From: JAHFHB01 sp964393875
Lineage (GTDB): Bacteria > Omnitrophota > Omnitrophia > Omnitrophales > Aquincolibacteriaceae
Assembly (NCBI GenBank): GCA_964393875.1
Contig: CAYMUZ010000067.1
Coordinates: 1-8,540 of the forward strand
DNA length: 8,540 nucleotides
Direction: 5' to 3'
Below are positions 1 through 6,731 of this stretch, in pieces (position 1 is the stretch's first letter; each line of letters opens with the position of its first letter). Both the position numbers and the translations under genes were made by a program. The notes below the pieces were generated by a model. That model was not told the origin of the DNA. It was given only the letters and a program-made list of their open reading frames with translations, and did not search any database.

Positions 1-1
1 A

Positions 2-3000
2 ACGTCATACCAGGAAGTGGATATGCCTCGCTCGGTGCTGGATGCCAGTAACCCGGATGTGGATTATTCGCATCTTGCAGAAGTAACGTTTGTTGTCGCT
101 AACCGGGCAGATGCTTTTGGAGTTCAGAAAAAAACGGGGACTCTTGGAATCAAAGCGAGCGGGCTGGCTTTCGATGCGATTGTGTCTGCCAATCCGCTGC
201 TGGGGCATGGCAGCGTGACCCCGGTGCCGCTGACGCAGGCTTCATTGCGCCCGACTTTTAGCGGATTTCATTCGCTGCAGTTGCCTCAGCCGGACGGAAC
301 CACGATAGCCGATACCACCTCGACATCTGTCGTGACCATGACCTCACCCAATGATGCCGTGATTGCCATGAACTTGGGAACGAATCAGTCTTTTGCAGGC
401 GCCTTTTTTACGACGGACCTTTTTAACACAGCCACCACGGAGACATTCAATCTGGATACTGCGTTTCCGGCGGGTATTGTGCTGGGCCTTTCAGATCAGA
501 CGCCGGGCGCAGGCCGGGTCAAAGTGGGTGTCACCGATATTAACGGACGCAATGACGAGGTTTATCTGCAAACAAGTTCAACGACAGGTTATTTCCAGAT
601 TTTAACGGCCCAGTTCGACGAAGTCGACCGAACGCAGATCAAGGCCATGTCGGTGGTGGTAGATCAGACGACAGGGCCGAGAACGCTGAATGTCGACTGG
701 GGTTCGTTTGATTTTGTGCCCGAAATTTCCTTGAGCGATTCTTTAGCGCAGATTACCGTGGTGCCGCCGACGTCCCAAAATGAACGGCCCGTGCTGACTG
801 GCTTTGCCAGCAAAACAACACCGGACGCTACGCCCGACACGAGCCGTGTCACCGTCCAGCCGAGTTCCCCCCAAATGGCTCAACTTATGTTTGATACAAA
901 ATTTGAAACCTCTTTTGGCGGGGCTTTCCTCAATTATGATTATTACCTCACGAGCGTGCATGAAAACATCGATTTGACTTCCGTGTTTCCGGCCGGTATC
1001 ACTTTGGGGTTGAGCCGCTCAGCCGAGGGGCCGGCAACAGTTCAGTTTGAGGTAGAGGATATCAATGGGAACAAGGCGAAAGTGACGATCAAAAATATCG
1101 ACCTGACAGAAAAGCGTGGGACGATTCCCTTGTCGGAACTCTCTCGCAATAATCCTTTGGTGGACCTTCAGCACATTCAATCGATGGGTATCAGCGCGAA
1201 GGGGCCGCAGAGTGGAATTCTGACGGTTCATTGGGGCGATTTTAGTTTTGCTCGGAGCCTCTTGCCGGGGGATCCTTCCACACCGCTGACACTATTGCCT
1301 AACACATCGCTTGGCGAACGTCCGGACTTGACGCCTTTTAAAAGCGAACATACCCCTGAAGGGGCTAATGATGCCAGCCAGGTCACTCTGGTTCAGAGTT
1401 CCCCTGAAAACGCCGCGATCAATTACAATCTGGCGTTGGAGAGTTCCTATGGGGGTGTCTTTGTGGACTACAATTTTTACCTTACAACCGCTGTGGAAAA
1501 TATTGACCTGTCTTCTCTTTTTCCGGCAGGGATCACGCTGGGGTTGAGCCGTTCTGCTGACGGTCCGTCGCAAATTAAATTCGAAGTCACCGACGTTAAT
1601 GGTAACAAAGCCTATGTTTCCGTGGAGAATATCGGTCTGACGGAGGGCCGCTGGACGGCTCTGCTTTCCGATTTCCGAGAGAACAATCCGGCGGTTGATT
1701 TAACGCACGTCAAGGCGATTGCACTTGTGGCTACCGGAATACAGCAGGGAACTCTGAACATCCACTGGGGATCTTTCAAGCAGGCGAATGCCATTAGTCC
1801 GGACGCGGCCGTTCAACCGGTGACCTTCGTCCCGCTCGCAGGGGTCAATCGGCCTGTATTGACGGGGTTTAGCAGTGAAACCGACCCCAGTGACGGGTCC
1901 GTGGATACAAGCACTGTGACCCCTGAAATGTTAAGCCGCTTTGATTTGACCCTCGGTCTCAATTTGGTAAAGTCGAGTTCTTATGGCGGTGTATTTTTTT
2001 CCTACGACAACGTGGATACGGCTGCTTTGGAAACGATTGATTTCAGCACGGTATTTCCAAGCGGGTTGACCCTGCGTGCCGATAACGGGGGCAGTGGTTT
2101 GTCGCAAATGGCGTTCGAGATTACTACGGTGGATGCAAGTTTGCCAGAAGGCACCCGCCGTGACCGTGTGATTCTCTCCAATATTGATGCGACGACGCAT
2201 AGTTGGACGATTCACACTTCTGATTTTCACGAAGGGGATACTTCCAAAGTCGTGAGCATCGCTCTTGTGGCCTCAGGCATTCACGAAAATCAGACGGTCA
2301 ATGTTCAGTGGGGTGACTTCGCATACACGCCGGTGATTGTCGTCAGCCCTAGCAACGTGACGCTTGTGCTGGCGAGTAACTTCACGCGCAAATTCGCTAA
2401 TCCACTCCCAGCCAGTCGGCCGATGACATCCGCTTCGCTGACCGCGATTTCATCCGACAGCGGGAGTTTGCAAGTAGTTTCACGTGCAGGTGTGATCCAT
2501 ATGGCCTTTCAAGATGGGCATTATGCAGCGATTTTGGCAGCAAAACATTTTGACCTTCCTGTTTCTGCTCCCGCGGAGCCAACACTGCCGCCTGTTCCTG
2601 CCGGCTGGACGCGTGCGGTTTCGAATTCTGATTTCGCATACCGTACGGTGCGTACGGTGGCTGCTTCTAATAGCGACTTTACGAGCTTGGAAATTGTGAA
2701 TTTGAAGACTGGACAAGAGACTAAGAATTTTGTCTCAACCCCGACCGCCAACCATTTTAACGACGTGGATGTGGCGGCAGACGGTTTGAGTGCAACTTTT
2801 AAAATCGCGGATGCGGATGGAAAAACGATTTCCTCGATGTATTACAATTTCAGCGAAAACAAAGTCTGGACCTTTGCCAAATCCAACTCCAATTTCATTT
2901 TTAGTGGTGCAGGCGATGAAAATCCAAACACGCGCGGCTTGATTTTGCGAAACCTTACTACGGGTGATACTCAAACGCTCGCGAGTTATCAGGTCGGAAT

Positions 3001-4789
3001 ATTTGGAGATAACGTTTTTCGTGTCAACGACGTGTCTCCGACTGGAGATTTTGTGGCTTTTGACAATGGAAGAGGCGCCAGCATTCAGAAGATCAATAGT
3101 CCCTCTCAGAAATTAGTCGTTGGGCTGGAGTACGGACTTACTTCCATTACGTGGACAACATTGTCGGGACATTCCGCTGCTGTGCTGAATAACCGCACGA
3201 CGGTGGATTTGCAGACCCTGCAGATAGTTGTCCCTCTGCCGGCAGGAGCGGTGCTTGCGGCTTCCAATTCCCATTACGCATTTCAAAAAATTGGCAACAA
3301 ACTCTATTTGATCGATGCCGCGCATCCAGATCAAAAGGCGCTTGTAGGATCAGGCCGCTTTTTAAGCTACGACGTGTCCTCAGACGGAAAAGTTCTAGTC
3401 GTGATTCGTTCCGCGGGAGTGACGTTGAGCGACATGGCAAGGGTGCGGTTTAATCAAAATCCTCAGACAGCGATTTCCGCTACTCTCAACTTTCCGGGGC
3501 GTTTTAATTCGAATTTTTCAGAAGATAATAGCAGACTCATTTTCGTCAAGCAGCTCGGTGTCCGTGGAATCAAACCGGTGATTGTGAACGAAGATTTGGT
3601 CAGTTCTCGAGTGCCGCTTGGCAGATTGGAAACTGCCAATCCTAATGTTATTTCTGGATCAGCCCTCAACCCCGCCAATCTTTTAGCCCCTGTCAGAGTC
3701 GAAATTTCGATTAGCAGGGTGAGCGATGGCGCGCTCATCAAGCAAGCGACGACGGTTGCCAACAAACTGAGCCCGCCGTCTCGTATCGAGGCTGGCTTTG
3801 ATCCTTTGGGCCGTGGATATGGCTTTACCTACAACACGCGTCGGTTTCACTTGCAGCCGGGAGAGTATCGGGTGACCCTCCGAGATGCCATAACCAGGAC
3901 GCTGCTTTCTGAAAATGCCCTGACACTGACAATCCCGGCTCGTTCGGAGTTGCGGTTGTCGGATACGGAGCGGGTGCTTGCGGGTTATGACCATACACCG
4001 AGGGCCGTTTTAGGAACAGCGGTGGGTGTTGCCGAGCGGACAATCGCAGAGCGTCATCGCCAGCAGCCAAGCGCTTTTGCACAGTTGGTTCGTGAAGCGG
4101 CGGGTGACGATCCTTCAATCGCTTCAGCGGTGGATGCAAACAGGAGTCTGGTGCATAAACTGGTACGGGCAAATCCGGAATACGCCGCCTTATTTGGCAC
4201 GCACACGGGCCCGTATTTCAATCTCCGCGATGTGATCAAGGCGAGCGATCTTGAAAACGAAGACAACCTCTACGCATTGGCCATTTTTCTGACGATGCGC
4301 GGCGGGCATGACAATGTACGGCTGTATGTTGAGCAGGATGCGAAAGCAAAGCGTGCCTTTGATGCAGAGAGCCTTCGGACCCAGCTGCGTACAATTCTTG
4401 CGAGCATTAGGTCCAATCCGCGGCTTGCCGATGCGCCGCACATTGATTTTGTGGCAAAGGCGGGCGTGGCTTCAGTTTCCAGAGACTTTCTCACAAACCT
4501 GGCCGGGCTCCATAACGGGCTCCAGAAAGCTGCGTTACTTTCAGATCGCGCCGAGGATCTTGACGCGGGGTACTCCTCGCGTTGGGCGCTTTTTAGCAGT
4601 GCTCATGTGTCGGCTGGTGTAAGATTTTTTGCCGTACCGCTTTTGCTGAGCGCTGGCGATATTAACCAATGGGCGGTGAATCATTTGGACGCCGCTGTGG
4701 ATCGGCATGGGGATAGTTTGGCGGTAGCGCTCTCGGCCAAACTTGCCGGAATGATCAAATCGTTGCGCGCACTTTCGTCTGCAGCGTAA
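2..4789 (+). CDS. Giant modular surface protein, 5'-truncated, with tandem CBM-like modules and a propeller-like region
   Basis: The frame is open from base 2 to the TAA at 4787-4789, giving about 1,595 residues. The GTG at 17 is only the first possible start in view and has no convincing ribosome site. Module homology also continues upstream of it, so the true N-terminus and any signal peptide lie off the window. Order of parts: the tail of one module (to about 247), four full modules (248 to about 2335), a linker, a beta-propeller-like stretch (about 2600-3620) with recurring SNS[DNH][FY] motifs, an Ig-like beta segment ending near LQPGEYRVTLRD (about 3640-3945), and a C-terminal helical domain rich in Ala, Leu, Arg and Glu (about 3950-4786). 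No enzyme motif or membrane anchor was recognised. The modules look like galactose-binding-type jelly rolls, so glycan binding or adhesion at the cell surface is an inference. The gene ends at a strong hairpin terminator. Confidence 0.85.
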   Translation, partial: TSYQEVDMPRSVLDASNPDVDYSHLAEVTFVVANRADAFGVQKKTGTLGIKASGLAFDAIVSANPLLGHGSVTPVPLTQASLRPTFSGFHSLQLPQPDGTTIADTTSTSVVTMTSPNDAVIAMNLGTNQSFAGAFFTTDLFNTATTETFNLDTAFPAGIVLGLSDQTPGAGRVKVGVTDINGRNDEVYLQTSSTTGYFQILTAQFDEVDRTQIKAMSVVVDQTTGPRTLNVDWGSFDFVPEISLSDSLAQITVVPPTSQNERPVLTGFASKTTPDATPDTSRVTVQPSSPQMAQLMFDTKFETSFGGAFLNYDYYLTSVHENIDLTSVFPAGITLGLSRSAEGPATVQFEVEDINGNKAKVTIKNIDLTEKRGTIPLSELSRNNPLVDLQHIQSMGISAKGPQSGILTVHWGDFSFARSLLPGDPSTPLTLLPNTSLGERPDLTPFKSEHTPEGANDASQVTLVQSSPENAAINYNLALESSYGGVFVDYNFYLTTAVENIDLSSLFPAGITLGLSRSADGPSQIKFEVTDVNGNKAYVSVENIGLTEGRWTALLSDFRENNPAVDLTHVKAIALVATGIQQGTLNIHWGSFKQANAISPDAAVQPVTFVPLAGVNRPVLTGFSSETDPSDGSVDTSTVTPEMLSRFDLTLGLNLVKSSSYGGVFFSYDNVDTAALETIDFSTVFPSGLTLRADNGGSGLSQMAFEITTVDASLPEGTRRDRVILSNIDATTHSWTIHTSDFHEGDTSKVVSIALVASGIHENQTVNVQWGDFAYTPVIVVSPSNVTLVLASNFTRKFANPLPASRPMTSASLTAISSDSGSLQVVSRAGVIHMAFQDGHYAAILAAKHFDLPVSAPAEPTLPPVPAGWTRAVSNSDFAYRTVRTVAASNSDFTSLEIVNLKTGQETKNFVSTPTANHFNDVDVAADGLSATFKIADADGKTISSMYYNFSENKVWTFAKSNSNFIFSGAGDENPNTRGLILRNLTTGDTQTLASYQVGIFGDNVFRVNDVSPTGDFVAFDNGRGASIQKINSPSQKLVVGLEYGLTSITWTTLSGHSAAVLNNRTTVDLQTLQIVVPLPAGAVLAASNSHYAFQKIGNKLYLIDAAHPDQKALVGSGRFLSYDVSSDGKVLVVIRSAGVTLSDMARVRFNQNPQTAISATLNFPGRFNSNFSEDNSRLIFVKQLGVRGIKPVIVNEDLVSSRVPLGRLETANPNVISGSALNPANLLAPVRVEISISRVSDGALIKQATTVANKLSPPSRIEAGFDPLGRGYGFTYNTRRFHLQPGEYRVTLRDAITRTLLSENALTLTIPARSELRLSDTERVLAGYDHTPRAVLGTAVGVAERTIAERHRQQPSAFAQLVREAAGDDPSIASAVDANRSLVHKLVRANPEYAALFGTHTGPYFNLRDVIKASDLENEDNLYALAIFLTMRGGHDNVRLYVEQDAKAKRAFDAESLRTQLRTILASIRSNPRLADAPHIDFVAKAGVASVSRDFLTNLAGLHNGLQKAALLSDRAEDLDAGYSSRWALFSSAHVSAGVRFFAVPLLLSAGDINQWAVNHLDAAVDRHGDSLAVALSAKLAGMIKSLRALSSAA
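248..2335 (+). repeat. Four tandem ~178-residue CBM-like modules inside the giant gene
   Basis: Unit boundaries, set at the recurring RP-x-[LF] start: 248-784, 785-1318, 1319-1849 and 1850 to about 2335. The tail of a preceding unit ends before 248. Each unit runs: RP..TGF, a variable T/S/D/P-rich linker, [SF]xGG[AV]F, E.[IF][DN]...FP[AS]G[ILV].L, a turn D-[IV]-N-G, and a closing strand ending W-G-[SD]-F. The D-[IV]-N-G codons sit at 536-547, 1058-1069 and 1592-1603. Units 2 and 3 are most alike, sharing FPAGITLGLSRSA. Unit 1 is more divergent, and unit 4 replaces the D-[IV]-N-G turn with a longer segment (TTVDASLPEGTRRD). The pattern resembles beta-sandwich carbohydrate-binding folds such as CBM11/CIA30-like proteins, but this is a fold-level impression rather than a family assignment. 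Confidence 0.85.
2600..3620 (+). other. Beta-propeller-like region of the giant protein
   Basis: This part of the giant gene repeats a short motif: SNSDF at 2621-2635, SNSDF at 2666-2680, SNSNF at 2882-2896, SNSHY at 3263-3277, and NSNFS just after 3505. Between copies are strand-turn-strand patterns such as LEIVNLKTGQE, LILRNLTTGDTQTL, NDVSPTGDFVAFD and YDVSSDGKVLVVI. Patterns of the type [ND]xS..G.[FK]V[AL] and I.[ND]L.TG..... are characteristic of WD40/PD40-type propeller blades. About five to seven blades could fit. Fold assignment is inferred from the pattern; blade number and any ligand are unknown. Confidence 0.55.
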
Positions 4790-4801
4790 TTCACTCCTGC
4801 T

Positions 4802-4854
4802 AAAAAAGGGACAGGTTGGAACGAGCCGTTGGCTCTCAACCCGTCCCTTTTTTT
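4802..4854. terminator. Bidirectional hairpin terminator, copy 1 of the 40-nt inverted element
   Basis: The outer stem pairs 4802-4812 (six A, then GGGAC) with 4843-4853 (GTCCC, then T). After one mismatch, GGTTG (4814-4818) pairs with CAACC (4837-4841). An inner stem GAGCC (4823-4827) pairs with GGCTC (4831-4835) around a 3-nt loop. A run of A lies on the left and of T on the right, so each strand reads a GC-rich hairpin followed by U. It begins 12 bases after the giant gene's stop, and the minus-strand small gene's stop codon lies at its other edge, so it can serve both convergent genes. Its 40-nt core (4808-4847) is an inverted, diverged copy of the hairpin at 5245-5284. Confidence 0.85.
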
Positions 4855-5080
4855 ATTTGGCTTTGGCTTCGAGGCGGGATACCCGTTTTGCCAGATGGGG
4901 TACGGCCAATCGTATGGCATCATCCAATGACAGGACTTTGTCTTCTAGAGTGGATAGGCGCTCTTTGACTTCTGCCATGTCTTCTCGGAGGGGAACGACT
5001 ACTTCGCCCAGCCCCCAAAAATCAGACCGCAGAGATTCCACTAGCACTGCGACTTCACGCGCACTAAATTTATCTTCCAT
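4853..5080 (-). CDS. Small coiled-coil protein, function unknown
   Basis: It encodes 75 residues starting at the ATG whose complement is 5078-5080. This start is chosen because GGGGAG (complement of 5086-5091) sits five bases before it and a TTGACA promoter lies just upstream. The same frame extends to a TTG at 5143, but that codon overlaps the -35 box. The protein begins MEDKFSAREVAVLVESLRSD. From about residue 27 it is a charged heptad-like helix (LREDMAEVKERLSTLEDKVL), ending in a second Leu/Val-spaced helix (LAKRVSRLEAKAK). There is no signal peptide, membrane segment or catalytic motif. It is the only minus-strand gene here, convergent with the giant gene and divergent from the sugar operon. 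Its stop lies in the shared terminator. An oligomerising or partner-binding role is likely from the coiled coil; nothing more specific can be said. Confidence 0.7.
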   Translation of the reverse strand: MEDKFSAREVAVLVESLRSDFWGLGEVVVPLREDMAEVKERLSTLEDKVLSLDDAIRLAVPHLAKRVSRLEAKAK

Positions 5081-5085
5081 AACTT

Positions 5086-5180
5086 CTCCCCGTTTGGGTG
5101 ACAACCTGGCGGATAAATTAGCACGCGCTGCGGGCGATGTCAATATAAAAAATAGTAAAATAAATAGTTATTATTAAGCA
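5086..5180 (-). promoter_or_regulatory. Promoter, UP-like stretch and ribosome site of the coiled-coil gene
   Basis: Read on the minus strand, TTGACA (complement of 5138-5143) is followed after 17 bases by TAATTT (complement of 5115-5120), a perfect -35 with a weak -10. Directly upstream of the -35 (complement of about 5144-5180) is an almost pure A/T stretch resembling an UP element. Transcription would begin near 5108, leaving a leader of about 28 bases that contains the GGGGAG ribosome site (complement of 5086-5091). Spacing and position fit the gene well. The -10 box is the weakest part of the call. Confidence 0.5.
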
Positions 5181-5237
5181 TATTCTTTGCTCGCTGACGC
5201 ACGTGATGAACAGAGAGTACATCCGCTCAAGACTGCT

Positions 5238-5292
5238 AAAACAGGGGACTGGTTGAGAACCCATGGTTCTTTGCAACCTGTCCCCTGTTTTT
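5238..5292. repeat. Orphan hairpin, copy 2 of the 40-nt inverted element
   Basis: The outer stem AAAACAGGGGAC (5238-5249) pairs perfectly with 5280-5291. After a T-T mismatch, GGTTG (5251-5255) pairs with CAACC (5274-5278). An inner stem AGAACC (5256-5261) pairs with GGTTCT (5265-5270) around the loop CAT, with TTG (5271-5273) bulged. It looks like a rho-independent terminator with a T run. However, no plus-strand gene ends before it (copy 1 already terminates the giant gene) and no minus-strand gene enters from the right. Its core 5245-5284 matches the reverse complement of 4808-4847 at 33 of 40 positions. A REP/BIME-like dispersed palindrome is the best description. Confidence 0.8.
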
Positions 5293-5320
5293 CGCCGCAT
5301 AGTGGGCGGCATCGCTATTA

Positions 5321-5360
5321 TGACGCCCAATGACATCTATTGACATGTATTGACGTCTCG
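5321..5360 (+). promoter_or_regulatory. Four tandem TGAC-N6 repeats, probable operator
   Basis: Four consecutive 10-mers each start with TGAC: tgacgcccaa, tgacatctat, tgacatgtat and tgacgtctcg, at 5321, 5331, 5341 and 5351. The middle copies share the longer form [A/T]TGACAT.TAT. The 10-bp period places every copy on the same helix face. The third copy overlaps the -35 box of the operon promoter and the fourth lies in its spacer, a layout that suits cooperative binding of a repressor or regulator. The binding protein is unknown; the HTH protein encoded 41 bases downstream is the obvious candidate. Confidence 0.6.
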
Positions 5361-5368
5361 GTGATAAT
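5340..5368 (+). promoter_or_regulatory. Sigma70-type promoter of the HTH-pseB operon
   Basis: TTGACA at 5340-5345 is followed after exactly 17 bases by GATAAT at 5363-5368, a perfect -35 and a five-of-six -10. Transcription would start near 5375, giving a leader of about 26 bases before the HTH start codon. The -35 is embedded in the TGAC repeat array, so activity is probably controlled by whatever binds there. No terminator separates this promoter from the genes up to the right edge. Confidence 0.7.
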
Positions 5369-5401
5369 GCCGCTCTCTTCAATACAGAACGGACTTATCC
5401 C

Positions 5402-5710
5402 ATGCAGATCCAAGAAACAGAAGTCTATACCACCGAAGAAGCGCAGCAATACCTCAAAGTTAGCCAGAGCACGCTCATGCGCATGATCAAGAGCGGGCTT
5501 ATTCAGTGCGCCAAGGTGGGTAAACAGTACCGTATCATGGGCAAAGAACTTTTACGGGTGGTTTCTCCGAAGCTGGAAGATGAAGTCGGGAAAATTTACA
5601 ATAAAGGCCGGCGCTGGGTGCATGATGAACCCGCTCCTCAATCAAAATCTTCTCAATCGAAACTGCTGGGTAAAAAAAAATCGGCGGAGAAAGCGAAGGC
5701 AGGTTTATGA
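5402..5710 (+). CDS. Excisionase/MerR-type helix-turn-helix DNA-binding protein
   Basis: It encodes 102 residues. Residues about 8-52 form an HTH_17/excisionase-like winged helix-turn-helix: YTTEEAQQYLKVS, then STLMRMIKSGLI, then the wing with KVGKQYRI. The remainder is basic, with KKKSAEKAKAGL at the C-terminus. The ATG at 5402 fits the promoter at 5340-5368. The ribosome site is weak (GGA at 5391-5393), so translation may be modest. Its stop TGA overlaps the pseB ATG in ATGA, which couples the two genes. Family members bind short DNA repeats, as phage excisionases or small regulators. No integrase or attachment site is seen here, so a role as regulator of the sugar operon, possibly binding the TGAC array, is more likely than excision. 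That role is an inference. Confidence 0.8.
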   Translation: MQIQETEVYTTEEAQQYLKVSQSTLMRMIKSGLIQCAKVGKQYRIMGKELLRVVSPKLEDEVGKIYNKGRRWVHDEPAPQSKSSQSKLLGKKKSAEKAKAGL

Positions 5711-6720
5711 ACTGGAAAGACAAGGTTGTTTTAATTACGGGGGGCACAGGCTCTTTTGGCAAGAAACTGACGTCGATTTTACTGGAGCGTTATCACCCCA
5801 AAAAGATTATTATTTTCAGCCGCGATGAACTCAAGCAGTTTGAAATGCAGCAGCAGTTCCAGCACTCGTCCCTGCGCTTTTTTATCGGCGATGTGCGCGA
5901 CCGGGATCGCTTGAATCGCGCGTTTCATGGCGTGGATATTGTCGTTCATGCCGCGGCGCTCAAACAGGTGCCGGCCGCCGAGTACAACCCCATCGAAGCG
6001 ATTCGCACGAACGTGCTTGGTGCGGAGAACGTGATCAATGCCTCTATCGATCTGGGCATCCAGCAGGTGATTGCGCTCAGTACGGACAAGGCGGCGAACC
6101 CCATCAATCTTTATGGTGCTACAAAGCTCTGTTCTGATAAACTTTTTATGGCCGCCAACGCCTATGGAGTGGGAAAAACCTCTTTTAGTGTTGTTCGCTA
6201 CGGGAATGTGGTGGGTTCCCGCGGCAGTGTCGTTCCTTTTTTCCAGAAACTGCGCCGCGAGGGTGCCGTGATTCCTATTACGGATGCCAAAATGACGCGT
6301 TTTCTGATTACGCTGGAGCATGGAGCCCTCTTTGTGATCAAATGCTTTGATCTGATGCAGGGCGGTGAGCTCTTCATCCCCAAAATTCCGAGTGTCAACA
6401 TTCTGGATCTGAAAGAGGCCATTGCCCCCGGCCTGCCGCACAAAGAAGTAGGCATTCGTCCGGGCGAAAAACTACACGAGGATCTTTTACCGGTGGAAGA
6501 GTCACGCTGCGCGCTGGAGTTTGAAGATCTCTACATTGTCGAGCCGAATTACGAATGGTGGCCCAAAGGACAGCATCACAAAAATGGGAAGCCTTGTGTC
6601 GAGGGGTTCGAATACAACAGTCTGAACAATAAAGAATGGCTGAGTGTGCCGCAGATTCGCGACCTGATTGCCAAGCATGCGCCTGAGGATGCCTCTCTCA
6701 GCAAAGCGGGAAGTTTCTAG
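5707..6720 (+). CDS. pseB: UDP-N-acetylglucosamine 4,6-dehydratase (inverting), PseB type
   Basis: PseB (FlaA1 in Helicobacter) uses NADP to convert UDP-GlcNAc to UDP-2-acetamido-2,6-dideoxy-L-arabino-hexos-4-ulose in the cytoplasm, the first step toward pseudaminic-acid-type sugars. The 337-residue product matches the family's usual length. It shows an extended short-chain dehydrogenase fold: TGGTGSFG at residues 11-18 for the nucleotide cofactor, SRDELKQ at 38-44, IGDVRDRDRL at 60-69, HAAALKQVPAAEYNP at 81-95, the catalytic STDK at 125-128, and Y136-x3-K140 within NPINLYGATKLCSDK. The later motifs RYGNVVGSRGSVVPFF (164-179) and IRPGEKLHE (250-258) are also typical. The start lies in the ATGA overlap with the HTH gene. 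The following acetyltransferase begins 11 bases after the stop. CapE/FnlA-type dehydratases are relatives, but the FlaA1-like motifs and length favour PseB. Confidence 0.93.
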   Translation: MNWKDKVVLITGGTGSFGKKLTSILLERYHPKKIIIFSRDELKQFEMQQQFQHSSLRFFIGDVRDRDRLNRAFHGVDIVVHAAALKQVPAAEYNPIEAIRTNVLGAENVINASIDLGIQQVIALSTDKAANPINLYGATKLCSDKLFMAANAYGVGKTSFSVVRYGNVVGSRGSVVPFFQKLRREGAVIPITDAKMTRFLITLEHGALFVIKCFDLMQGGELFIPKIPSVNILDLKEAIAPGLPHKEVGIRPGEKLHEDLLPVEESRCALEFEDLYIVEPNYEWWPKGQHHKNGKPCVEGFEYNSLNNKEWLSVPQIRDLIAKHAPEDASLSKAGSF

Positions 6721-6731
6721 AGGATCCGTTT

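Noticed and set aside
17..25. GTG at 17 and ATG at 23 as the start of the giant gene
   Set aside because: The frame is open back to base 2 and the sequence just after it aligns with the tail of a repeat module, so the protein begins outside the window.
5081..5143. N-terminal extension of the small coiled-coil gene to a TTG start
   Set aside because: The TTG overlaps the TTGACA -35 box, and the ATG at 5080 has a good ribosome site.
5195..5198. A further TGAC upstream near the AT-rich stretch
   Set aside because: It is isolated, out of phase with the 10-bp array, and lacks the flanking bases of the repeats.
5294..5310. Short inverted repeat GCCGC-N7-GCGGC between the orphan hairpin and the TGAC array
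   Set aside because: A five-base stem with a seven-base loop is easily expected by chance and has no T run or gene context.
5779..6441. Long open frame on the minus strand opposite pseB
   Set aside because: The opposite strand encodes a well-conserved PseB. The antisense product has no recognisable domain and no promoter or ribosome site, so it is a shadow.
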